In this document: positions 39,893-47,164 of the stretch, in pieces
Layout of the letters: every line of letters begins with the position of its first letter
How positions within the stretch are numbered: the first letter of the stretch is position 1
Source of the DNA: Betaproteobacteria bacterium
GTDB taxonomy: Bacteria > Pseudomonadota > Gammaproteobacteria > Burkholderiales > Eutrophovitaceae
Direction of reading: 5' to 3'
Length of the DNA: 47,164 nucleotides
Assembly (NCBI GenBank): GCA_020346185.1
Contig: CP070775.1
Coordinates: 2,817,673-2,864,836, forward strand
Position numbers and translations under genes: made by a program
The notes under the pieces: model-generated
Seen by the model: only the letters and a program-made list of their open reading frames with translations
Told to the model about the DNA's origin: nothing
Databases searched by the model: none

Positions 39893-42800
39893 ATGTCGCT
39901 GCGCGGACGTAACGCGCTCTCGGACTTTCGTCTCCACAAACTTCTCTCTGCTCTGAAGGACATCGCTCCGGCCCTCACTGGCCTGGCAGCAGAATATTGG
40001 CACTTCGTGGAGACGGCGACGCGGCTTTCCGTTGAAGAGCAAAACGTTCTCGAGCGCATTCTCTGTTACGGGCCGGCTGAAGATGCCGGCAGCGCAGACG
40101 GTCAGATGCTGCTGGTCGTTCCGCGCTTCGGCACCATTTCGCCGTGGTCTTCCAAGGCAACCGATATCGCACGCTCTTGCGGCTTGCGTGCGGTGCGGCG
40201 AATCGAGCGCGGTGTCGCCTGGTACGCCCGCGTCGATTATGAACGGCTGCTGACATCGGCTGAAGCAAACGCCCTATTGCCGCTGATCCACGATCGCATG
40301 ACGGAGACGGTGATCGAAACGCTGGACGCAGCGAGACACTTGTTTCACCACTACCAGCCCAAGCCGCTGTGCACGGTTGACCTGATCGAGGGTGGTCGCG
40401 CGGCACTGGAGCGGGCCAACCTTGACATGGGGCTGGCGCTGTCTGATGACGAAATTGATTATCTGGTGGACAATTTCCAGCGCATCGGACGGGACCCGAC
40501 CGATGTCGAATTGATGATGTTCGCGCAGGCCAACTCGGAGCATTGCCGCCACAAGATATTCAATGCCGACTGGGTGATTGATGGCACTGCCCAGGACAAA
40601 TCACTGTTCGGCATGATCCGCGAGACTCATCACCGCAGCCCGCAAGGCACCGTGGTTGCCTACTCGGATAACTCGGCGATCATGCAGGGCGCGAATGTCA
40701 AACGTTTTCGCCCCGACGCCCGTGGCGAGTACTGCGGCCACGAGGAAGCCACCGACATCCTGATGAAGGTGGAAACGCACAACCACCCGACGGCGATTTC
40801 GCCGTTCCCGGGTGCGGCGACAGGCTCCGGCGGTGAAATTCGAGATGAAGGCGCCACCGGTCGCGGCGCCAAGCCGAAAGCCGGCTTGACCGGTTTCAGC
40901 GTGTCGCATCTTCGCATTCCCGACTTTGTGCAACCATGGGAGGCCGATGACATTGGCAAGCCGAAGCGCATCGCCTCCGCGTTGTCAATTATGCTCGAAG
41001 GGCCGATTGGCGGTGCATCGTTCAACAACGAATTCGGTCGGCCAAGTCTGTTCGGATACTTCCGCACCTACGAACAAACTGTCGCTGGCCTGGTGCGTGG
41101 CTATCACAAACCGATCATGATTGCTGGCGGCATCGGAAACATCTCGTCGCAACAAGCGTTCAAGGAAAACTTCGACGCTGGCACGCTCATCGTGCAGCTG
41201 GGCGGACCGGGCATGTTGATTGGCATGGGCGGCGGTGCGGCCTCGAGCATGGCGAGCGGTGTCAACGTCGCCGATCTGGATTTCGATTCGGTCCAGCGCG
41301 GTAATGCCGAGATGCAGCGCCGCTGCCAGGAGGTCATCGACCGTTGCTGCGCACTCGGCGATGCCAACCCGATTCTCTCGGTCCACGACGTCGGCGCCGG
41401 CGGATTATCGAATGCGCTGCCGGAGCTGGTCGATGGCGCCGGATGCGGTGCACGCATCAACCTGCGTGACATCCCGTCCGAAGAGCCCGGCATGACACCG
41501 ATGCAGGTGTGGAGCAACGAAGCGCAGGAGCGCTATATGCTCGCCCTCGACCCACAGCGATTCGGCGTATTCGAAGCGTTGTGTGAGCGTGAGCGATGTC
41601 CCTACGCCGTGCTCGGCGCGGCGACTGACGACAGACACCTGCAGGTCAGTGATCCGTTGTTCGGCAACGACCCGGTTGATGTCGACTTGTCGGTCATTCT
41701 TGGCAAGCCACCAAGAATGATACGCGATGTGGCGCGGGAGGAAACGCCGCTAAGACCGGTGGATTTGTCTGCTGTCACGATCGATGAGGCAGCGCGTCGC
41801 GTGCTGCGCTTTCCTGCCGTTGCCGACAAGACATTTCTGATCAGCATTGGTGACCGTACGGTGGGCGGCTTGTGTTCGCGTGACCCCTTCGTCGGACCAT
41901 GGCAAGTGCCGGTTGCCGATGTCGCTGTGACGCTGATGGGATTCGACACCTACCGCGGCGAGGCATTCACCATGGGCGAGCGCACACCGCTGGCAGTTGT
42001 CGACGGTCCGGCATCCGGTCGCATCGCCATTGGCGAGGCAATCACCAACATTGCTGCCGCACGTATCGAGAAGCTGGGCGATATAAAGCTGTCGGCCAAC
42101 TGGATGGCAGCGGCAGGCTATCGGGGAGAGGACGCGGTGTTGTACGACACGGTGCGTGCGGTCGGCATGGAACTGTGTCCCGAGCTCGGTATCAGTATTC
42201 CGGTGGGCAAGGACTCTATGTCGATGCGCACTGCCTGGCGCGATAACGGCGTGGACAATGAGGTGGTAGCTCCGCTGTCGCTCATCGTGTCGGCGTTTGC
42301 GCCGGTTGTCGACGTACGCCTAAGTCTGACGCCTTACATGCGTGCGGACGAGGGGACAACGCTGCTATTTGTCGACTTGGCTGCTGGGAAACGCCGGCTT
42401 GGTGGTTCGGTTCTGGCGCAGGCGTATGGGCAAGTTGGGAACGAGGTGCCTGACCTCGAGTCACCAGCGAAGTTGCGCGCGTTCTTCGACGTAGTTCAGG
42501 ACCTAAATGGCGCCGGTAAATTGCTCGCATATCACGACCGTTCAGACGGTGGATTGTTCGTGACGTTGGCGGAAATGATGTTCGCATCGCATCTCGGGGT
42601 GACGGTAGACGTTGGCGTGTGTAACGAGCACGAGGATGAACTCGCTGCACTGTTTTGCGAGGAGTTGGGTGCCGTCATACAAGTTGCCAACCGCGATCTA
42701 GGCGAGGCTTTTTCCGCCTTCTCTTACGCGGGTTTGGCGAACGACATGCATGTCCTGGGTAACATCAACAGGTCGGGAAAGCTCATCATCACGTCGGGCG

Positions 42801-43774
42801 GAAAAACGCTGTTCGAAGCAGTCGGTACTGAACTGCAGCGGTTTTGGTCCGAGACGACGTTTCACATGCAGCGCCTGCGTGACAATCCGCAATGTGCGCA
42901 GCAAGAGTACGACCGTATCCTCGATGCGCGCGATCCGGGGCTGAACACCGATCTGACTTTCGATGTCGATGACGATGTCAGTGCACCGTTCATCGCGACC
43001 GGTGTGCGGCCAAAGATCGCGATCTTGCGTGAGCAAGGCGTGAACGGTCAGATCGAGATGGCGGCGGCGTTTGATCGCGCCGGTTTTACTGCTGTCGATG
43101 TCCACATGACCGACATCATTTCCGGTGATGTCGGACTCGAGGGCTTCAAAGGTATTGCTGCCTGCGGCGGTTTTTCCTACGGTGACGTGCTCGGTGCCGG
43201 TGAGGGTTGGGCAAAGTCGATCCTCTTCAATAGACTCGCTCGCGACCGGTTTCAGGCGTTCTTTTCGCGTCAAGACACCTTTGCGCTGGGCGTGTGCAAT
43301 GGTTGCCAGATGATGTCGAACTTGCACGAGATCATTCCTGGCACCGATCACTGGCCGCACTTCGTGCGCAACCGATCGGAGCAGTTCGAGGCGCGTTTCG
43401 TCATGACAGAGATCCTCCCGAGCCCGTCTATCCTGTTCGCCGGTATGGCGGGCTCGCGCTTGCCGGTGGCCACGGCCCACGGCGAGGGCTATGCCGAATT
43501 CGCATCAGACAAGCAGCGCGCGGCAGCCAGTGCTTTTGTGGCATTACGTTATGTCGATCATTACGGAGTGCCCACCGAGCGTTACCCGTTCAATCCGAAT
43601 GGGTCTCCCGAAGGCGTCACCGGCCTCACATCGATTGACGGGCGCTTCAGCATACTGATGCCGCACCCTGAGCGTGTTTTTAGGGCAGTACAGAACTCCT
43701 GGCGGCCGAAAGACTGGGACGAAGACGGGCCGTGGATGCGGATGTTCCGTAACGCGCGCGTCTGGGTCGGGTAG
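39893..43774 (+). CDS. purL: Phosphoribosylformylglycinamidine synthase PurL
   Basis: A large single-chain FGAM synthase of about 1293 residues, like E. coli PurL (1295), for the fourth step of purine synthesis. The synthetase half has [56 protein letters not shown] and [18 protein letters not shown]. The C-terminal glutaminase has [20 protein letters not shown] with the catalytic cysteine, and [15 protein letters not shown] with the histidine. The frame opens at 39833 (GTG), upstream of a TATAAT sequence. I chose 39893 ([17 protein letters not shown]) because it aligns with the family N-terminus; ATG at 39881 is also possible. Confidence 0.96.
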   Translation: MSLRGRNALSDFRLHKLLSALKDIAPALTGLAAEYWHFVETATRLSVEEQNVLERILCYGPAEDAGSADGQMLLVVPRFGTISPWSSKATDIARSCGLRAVRRIERGVAWYARVDYERLLTSAEANALLPLIHDRMTETVIETLDAARHLFHHYQPKPLCTVDLIEGGRAALERANLDMGLALSDDEIDYLVDNFQRIGRDPTDVELMMFAQANSEHCRHKIFNADWVIDGTAQDKSLFGMIRETHHRSPQGTVVAYSDNSAIMQGANVKRFRPDARGEYCGHEEATDILMKVETHNHPTAISPFPGAATGSGGEIRDEGATGRGAKPKAGLTGFSVSHLRIPDFVQPWEADDIGKPKRIASALSIMLEGPIGGASFNNEFGRPSLFGYFRTYEQTVAGLVRGYHKPIMIAGGIGNISSQQAFKENFDAGTLIVQLGGPGMLIGMGGGAASSMASGVNVADLDFDSVQRGNAEMQRRCQEVIDRCCALGDANPILSVHDVGAGGLSNALPELVDGAGCGARINLRDIPSEEPGMTPMQVWSNEAQERYMLALDPQRFGVFEALCERERCPYAVLGAATDDRHLQVSDPLFGNDPVDVDLSVILGKPPRMIRDVAREETPLRPVDLSAVTIDEAARRVLRFPAVADKTFLISIGDRTVGGLCSRDPFVGPWQVPVADVAVTLMGFDTYRGEAFTMGERTPLAVVDGPASGRIAIGEAITNIAAARIEKLGDIKLSANWMAAAGYRGEDAVLYDTVRAVGMELCPELGISIPVGKDSMSMRTAWRDNGVDNEVVAPLSLIVSAFAPVVDVRLSLTPYMRADEGTTLLFVDLAAGKRRLGGSVLAQAYGQVGNEVPDLESPAKLRAFFDVVQDLNGAGKLLAYHDRSDGGLFVTLAEMMFASHLGVTVDVGVCNEHEDELAALFCEELGAVIQVANRDLGEAFSAFSYAGLANDMHVLGNINRSGKLIITSGGKTLFEAVGTELQRFWSETTFHMQRLRDNPQCAQQEYDRILDARDPGLNTDLTFDVDDDVSAPFIATGVRPKIAILREQGVNGQIEMAAAFDRAGFTAVDVHMTDIISGDVGLEGFKGIAACGGFSYGDVLGAGEGWAKSILFNRLARDRFQAFFSRQDTFALGVCNGCQMMSNLHEIIPGTDHWPHFVRNRSEQFEARFVMTEILPSPSILFAGMAGSRLPVATAHGEGYAEFASDKQRAAASAFVALRYVDHYGVPTERYPFNPNGSPEGVTGLTSIDGRFSILMPHPERVFRAVQNSWRPKDWDEDGPWMRMFRNARVWVG

Positions 43775-43924
43775 AGATTCGAAGCGTCGACAGCTCTCAC
43801 CGCTGAGTACGCCGAGGTCGCGCATGAAACGCGGTGAAGCAAACGTGAGCGAAAACGACGAGTCTTGCTGTTTGTGAATCTACAGTTCGGCGTAACGTCG
43901 TCGTAAGCGGTACGAAGGTAAGAA

Positions 43925-43956
43925 AATGCGCGGCCTCGGCCGCGCATTATTTGTTT
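43925..43956. terminator. Bidirectional terminator between purL and the ppiC-type gene
   Basis: A perfect 11-bp stem (AATGCGCGGCC at 43925-43935, GGCCGCGCATT at 43938-43948) with a two-base centre is followed by ATTTGTTT on the plus strand. On the minus strand TTTCTT follows the stem. It lies in the 198-bp gap between the convergent ends of purL and the peptidyl-prolyl isomerase gene, as expected for a shared terminator. Confidence 0.8.
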
Positions 43957-43972
43957 CGAAAGCCTTGAAATG

Positions 43973-44806
43973 CTACTCGCTGTCGAGTGAGCCGATCTTC
44001 TCGATGGTGGCTTCGTTGCGCAGCTTGGTAATCAGCTCGTCGCGTGAAGCGGTGAGCATTTCCTTGCGAAGCTGCTCTGCGACCTGTTCGTAGTCAGGGA
44101 AGGGCTTGGTACGCACGTCGAGTACCTCGATGACGTGGTAGCCGAAATTACTCTTGACTGGTTTCTCGGTTCGCCCCCCCTTGCCCAACGCAACGATGGC
44201 CTCGGCGAACGGCTTTACATAGCCCTCCGGAACCGACCAGTTAAGTTCGCCACCATTTTCTTTGGTGCCGGTGTCTTTCGAGTACTCCGTGGCAAGGGCA
44301 GCGAAATCGGCCCCGCCTTGCAGATCGGTGATAATTTTCTGTGCCTGCTCCCGATCGTCGACAAGAATGTGGCGCACGAGGTATTCCTTTTGTCCGCTCG
44401 CATCATTGGCCGCCTTGATGCGCTCGTATTGCGCGCGCTTGGCCTCTTCGGTGGGTTCCATCTCCAGAATGAGGGTGTTAAATAGCGTCGTGATCAGCAG
44501 CTGTTGTTCCATGGCATCAAGCCGCGCCTTGTACTCTTCGCCCTGATCCATTTCGCGGCGCTTCGCTTCCTGAACGAGCACTTCCCGCGTGATCATGATC
44601 TCTCGCAATTCTTCGCGGAAAGCTGGCGTGTCCTGTTGACCTTGTGAAGTCTGGCTGGTGAGCAACAGATCAAACCGTGTCTTCGGCACGGGGACGCCAT
44701 TGACGGTTGCAACCGCATCGTCTTCCGCAGCGTTGGCGGGTATCGACAGCACCGCTGCGAGCAGCATGGCTGCAACGTAATTTCGAGTGGATTGTGTTCG
44801 GAACAT
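43973..44806 (-). CDS. Parvulin-type peptidyl-prolyl isomerase, exported (PpiC/SurA-like)
   Basis: A 277-residue exported parvulin. From the ATG at 44806 there is a signal peptide ending at about ANAAEDD (residues 1-27), with AAGGAA upstream; the longer frame to 44968 is not needed. The N-terminal helical region has TVNGVPVPKTRFDLLLTS. The parvulin domain (about 140-235) has EYLVRHILVDDREQAQKII, GADFAALATEYSKDTGTKENGG and KSNFGYHVIEVLDVR. It would help fold outer-membrane or periplasmic proteins. It is the last gene of a minus-strand run yciB-yciI-bolA-ppiC that is common in betaproteobacteria. Confidence 0.92.
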   Translation of the reverse strand: MFRTQSTRNYVAAMLLAAVLSIPANAAEDDAVATVNGVPVPKTRFDLLLTSQTSQGQQDTPAFREELREIMITREVLVQEAKRREMDQGEEYKARLDAMEQQLLITTLFNTLILEMEPTEEAKRAQYERIKAANDASGQKEYLVRHILVDDREQAQKIITDLQGGADFAALATEYSKDTGTKENGGELNWSVPEGYVKPFAEAIVALGKGGRTEKPVKSNFGYHVIEVLDVRTKPFPDYEQVAEQLRKEMLTASRDELITKLRNEATIEKIGSLDSE

Positions 44807-44873
44807 GCGGCTTCCTTGCGTTAGTTGAGATTCGGTAAAGACGTGGTGACTACCGCGTCGGTTCTGAATTGCG

Positions 44874-45197
44874 CTACTTCGCCTGGCCTGAATCGCGCCC
44901 CTGCGCTTCCGGGGGCGCTTTGATGTCATCGAGCTCGGCAGGCGTATGGGCGCTGATAGCAAGGGCATGTATCTTCCCCGGCATCAGATCACCGACGGCC
45001 TGATAGATCATACGATGCCGGGCTACCTTGTTCCTGCCCTCGAATGACTCGGACACAATAAACACCTGAAAGTGCCCGCCGCCAGATTCCCGCGCACCGG
45101 CGTGGCCGACGTGCTCGTGACTGTCGTCGAAGATTTCCAGCCCCTGCGGCGACAAAACTGCCAGCCGCTGGCGGATGAGCGCGGTGGTATCCATCAA
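44874..45197 (-). CDS. bolA: BolA family protein
   Basis: A 107-residue BolA-like protein with the class II KH-like fold. Recognisable parts are TALIRQRLAVLSPQGLEIFD, HVGHAGARESGGGHFQVFIV and SESFEGRNKVARHRMIYQAV, with the conserved histidine in the ARHRMIY segment. BolA proteins partner with monothiol glutaredoxins in iron-sulfur or iron signalling. The C-terminal tail from about residue 90 is polar. The ATG overlaps the yciI stop (ATGA). A second ATG follows immediately and could also be used. Confidence 0.92.
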   Translation of the reverse strand: MMDTTALIRQRLAVLSPQGLEIFDDSHEHVGHAGARESGGGHFQVFIVSESFEGRNKVARHRMIYQAVGDLMPGKIHALAISAHTPAELDDIKAPPEAQGRDSGQAK

Positions 45198-45493
45198 GGC
45201 ACGGTTTTCAAGAACGGTTTGACACTGACCCTCGCAAATACACCCTGCGTAACGTGCGGATCGGCGTCGATCCAGGCGCGAGCATCTTCGATTGAGTCGA
45301 ACTCCGCTACGATTAGACTACCGGCAACCCCAGACGGGCCAGGATCGGGACTGTCGATTGCAGGAAACGGGCCAGCCACTACGACCCTGCCGTCCGCTAC
45401 CAGCTGCTCGATGCGTTTCAGATGCGCCGGGCGCGCCGCTTTGCGCTTCTCCGTGCTATTAGCCACGTCCTCCGCCACGATGGCGTAGAGCAT
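45194..45493 (-). CDS. yciI: YciI family protein
   Basis: A 99-residue protein of the YciI/YCII family (ferredoxin-like fold, function not settled). It contains [50 protein letters not shown], and GSLIVAEFDSIEDARAWIDA with VFARVSVKPF at the end. The conserved histidine-aspartate pair is seen as RPAHL and the later ADPH. It overlaps bolA by four bases and yciB by one base. Confidence 0.92.
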   Translation of the reverse strand: MLYAIVAEDVANSTEKRKAARPAHLKRIEQLVADGRVVVAGPFPAIDSPDPGPSGVAGSLIVAEFDSIEDARAWIDADPHVTQGVFARVSVKPFLKTVP

Positions 45494-46038
45494 CAGCTTT
45501 TCTCTTCCGGTTCCGATCCGAGGTAGCGCGCCAACACCAGTGCCTGCGCCACGGCGAATGCTAGCAGCAAGCCCATGCCGCCGAACAGCTTGAAGTTGAC
45601 CCAGGCATCAGTGGAGAAATTAAACGCCACGTAGAGGTTGGCCAAGCCCATGAAGGAGAAGAACGCGCTCCAGCTCCAGTTTACCCGCCTCCAAACCGGA
45701 TCCGGCAGCGTCATTTGACCACTCATCATGGCGCGAATCAGGTTTTTGCCGAGAAACACTTCCGATGCCGCCAACACGACAGCGAAAGCCCAGTACAGCA
45801 CTGTTGGCTTCCACTTGATAAACCATTCATCCTGCAACAGCAGGGTGGCACCGCCAAATAAGACAATGATGCCCAGATTGATGAGCAGCATCTTCTCGAT
45901 CCTGCCGCGCCGGTACCACGACCAGGCCGCCTGCACGAAGGTCGCCGCGATCGCCGCGGCTGTCGCCACCATGATGTCGTAGACCTTGAAGGCGACGAAA
46001 AAGATCAGCACCGGGAAAATGTCAAAGAGAAACTTCAT
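45493..46038 (-). CDS. yciB: Inner membrane-spanning protein YciB (septation protein A)
   Basis: A 181-residue membrane protein with about five or six hydrophobic helices. It begins [20 protein letters not shown], the conserved N-terminal segment, followed by [20 protein letters not shown] and [18 protein letters not shown]. YciB/IspA-type proteins are linked to cell envelope and septation. The terminal residues EPEEKS are cytoplasmic. First gene of the minus-strand run; a 219-bp divergent region separates it from the gene at 46258. Confidence 0.94.
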   Translation of the reverse strand: MKFLFDIFPVLIFFVAFKVYDIMVATAAAIAATFVQAAWSWYRRGRIEKMLLINLGIIVLFGGATLLLQDEWFIKWKPTVLYWAFAVVLAASEVFLGKNLIRAMMSGQMTLPDPVWRRVNWSWSAFFSFMGLANLYVAFNFSTDAWVNFKLFGGMGLLLAFAVAQALVLARYLGSEPEEKS

Positions 46039-46129
46039 GAAACCGGATTAATGGATATTCGTTCGTATGGGAAAGGCATTGGCAGGACGCTGGTGTCGGG
46101 CGCCAAGGCGAGAGGCCTGGCCGACCGAG

Positions 46130-46144
46130 CGCGCATTATGCGCG
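46130..46144. repeat. Inverted repeat CGCGCA-TTA-TGCGCG upstream of the 46258 gene
   Basis: Perfect 6-bp arms (46130-46135 and 46139-46144) with a three-base spacer lie in the 219-bp region between the divergent yciB and the gene at 46258. No T-run follows. It may be an operator for either gene. A weak -10-like TAAGAT is at 46215-46220. Confidence 0.35.
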
Positions 46145-46257
46145 ATGCGCTCATGGGTGTCCATGGCCGTCACCCGAGAACGACGCGGGTAATTATCTGA
46201 CTCTGGCGCGATGATAAGATTCCGCCGTTTTTTTCGAAATACTCAGGGGGACTAACT

Positions 46258-46770
46258 ATGGCACTGGTAAAAATGGCCACTTATGCAGACGCTTCACCGG
46301 AAGCCCGCGCCGTGTTTGACGACATCATGGCGACGCGCGAGACCGATTACATTAATCATATCTGGCGGGCTTTGGCCGTGAACCCGCCCATGCTGAAGCG
46401 CTTCTGGGGGCAAATGAAGGAGATCATGATCAAGCCCTCGCGGCTCGATCCGCTGACCAAGGAATTGATCTACCTCGCCGTGAGCATCACCAACGACTGT
46501 ACCTATTGCATCAACACCCATACGGCTGCTGCGCGCAAAAAGGGCATGGACGACGAGGTCCTTGCCGAGTTAAACGAGATCGTGGCATTGGCGAATGCGG
46601 GAAACCGCCTGACTTCAGGTTTGCAACTGGAAGTCGACGATGCACTCGATCAGAGGCAAAAGTCGCCGAAATGGAAAGCGCCCCGGTCAGCGCCAGCAAA
46701 GAAAAGCAAGCGTACGACGACGCGCAAGCGACAAACAGGTTCGGTTGCGTCTCGCAAGTCGAAACGTTAG
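46258..46770 (+). CDS. Carboxymuconolactone decarboxylase/AhpD-family protein with basic C-terminal tail
   Basis: A 170-residue protein. The first 125 residues resemble the AhpD/CMD family, with the redox motif CTYCINTHTAAARKKG (CxxC followed by histidine), typical of peroxidase-like alkylhydroperoxidase proteins. The last 35-40 residues are rich in Lys, Arg, Ser and Pro (KWKAPRSAPAKKSKRTTTRK), unlike the core. It has an AGGGGGA ribosome binding site and no signal peptide. Its partner and substrate are unknown. The gene may continue an operon with the nitroreductase 102 bases downstream. Confidence 0.85.
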   Translation: MALVKMATYADASPEARAVFDDIMATRETDYINHIWRALAVNPPMLKRFWGQMKEIMIKPSRLDPLTKELIYLAVSITNDCTYCINTHTAAARKKGMDDEVLAELNEIVALANAGNRLTSGLQLEVDDALDQRQKSPKWKAPRSAPAKKSKRTTTRKRQTGSVASRKSKR

Positions 46771-46872
46771 TCGTTCGATGCTGTACGGTAATGCCGGGTC
46801 CTCTGTTACGAGGGAATTGGCAGCGTTGCAGGTGCGCGCTTGAAATCAAATTACGGGAAACAGGAAACGGGC

Positions 46873-47164
46873 ATGACCACTGTTGAACAGGCATTGCAGG
46901 AACGCTTCAGTTGCCGGAAGTTTTTGTCGAAGTCAGTCCCTCGCGACACGATAGAGACCATATTACGAGTGGCGCAGATGACGCCATCGTGGTGCAACAC
47001 CCAGCCATGGCAGATCACCTTGTTGTCAGGCGCAGCGGCAGACAAGCTGCGCGACAAGCTCTATGCACACGCAAATAGTGGCGCTCCTGCACAGCCTGAT
47101 TTTTCCTTTCCGCCGCGTTACGAAGGAATATATCGCGATCGGCGCAAGGTCTGCGGCGTGCAGT
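46873..47164 (+). CDS. Nitroreductase family protein, N-terminal part (runs off the right edge)
   Basis: The first 97 residues of an FMN-dependent nitroreductase-like oxidoreductase. The N-terminal ALQERFSCRKFLSKSVPRDT and the FMN-site region RVAQMTPSWCNTQPWQITLL are characteristic of the family. The gene is open at the window end, so function and length cannot be judged. The ATG at 46873 follows AGGAAACGGG. The substrate is unknown. Confidence 0.9.
   Translation, partial: MTTVEQALQERFSCRKFLSKSVPRDTIETILRVAQMTPSWCNTQPWQITLLSGAAADKLRDKLYAHANSGAPAQPDFSFPPRYEGIYRDRRKVCGVQ

Overview
The window looks like a chromosomal segment of a betaproteobacterium. It has moderately GC-rich coding sequence. 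It carries kdsA-eno-ftsB at the left, and purL converging on a ppiC-type gene, bolA, yciI and yciB at the right, which are arrangements I associate with Betaproteobacteria. Its formate dehydrogenase locus has DUF3305, DUF3306 and TorD companions. I cannot name a genus. I see no insertion sequence, CRISPR array, tRNA or rRNA.

Layout: (1) 1-2084, kdsA (partial), eno, ftsB. (2) 2096-12141, molybdenum cofactor and formate genes: mobA and fdhD on the minus strand; a soluble NAD-linked formate dehydrogenase (fused NuoE/NuoF-like beta plus 937-residue alpha) on the plus strand; msrB; a small orphan; moeA and moaA on the minus strand. (3) 12415-21656, a membrane-bound, Tat-exported formate dehydrogenase locus: DUF3305, DUF3306, a multi-cluster ferredoxin, a TorD-like chaperone, a small Tat protein, FdhA, FdhB, a small putative lipoprotein and cytochrome b FdhC. 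(4) 21896-28380, metal supply: tungstate importer tupABC, mobB, moaD, moaE and a one-domain ModE-like regulator in one tight operon, then molybdate importer modB-modC-modA. (5) 28434-35252, a fluoride channel, an amino acid dehydrogenase, a three-gene 2-oxoacid:ferredoxin oxidoreductase with fused gamma-delta subunit, and an acyl-CoA ligase. (6) 35386-39762, a CmcJ/NvfI-like oxidoreductase, a Baeyer-Villiger-type monooxygenase and the NAD(P)HX repair enzyme. (7) 39893-end, purL, ppiC-like, bolA, yciI, yciB, a carboxymuconolactone decarboxylase-like protein and a truncated nitroreductase.

Regions 2 to 4 form one functional unit. Both formate dehydrogenases need a bis-MGD Mo or W cofactor. MoaA, MoaD/MoaE, MoeA and MobA/MobB build it, FdhD and TorD help insert it, and Tup/Mod import the metal.

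The main observation is regulatory. Four 24-bp boxes with the geometry of a ModE operator (CGNTATAT-N8-AYAYARCG) lie upstream of moaA, of the tupA operon, of modB, and over a candidate promoter at 25848-25876. That last promoter would produce an RNA of only about 87 nt, ending at a strong intrinsic terminator (25940-25969). It is a candidate ModE-controlled small RNA or attenuated mod leader. The presumed regulator is a ModE-type HTH protein without the molybdate-binding domains.
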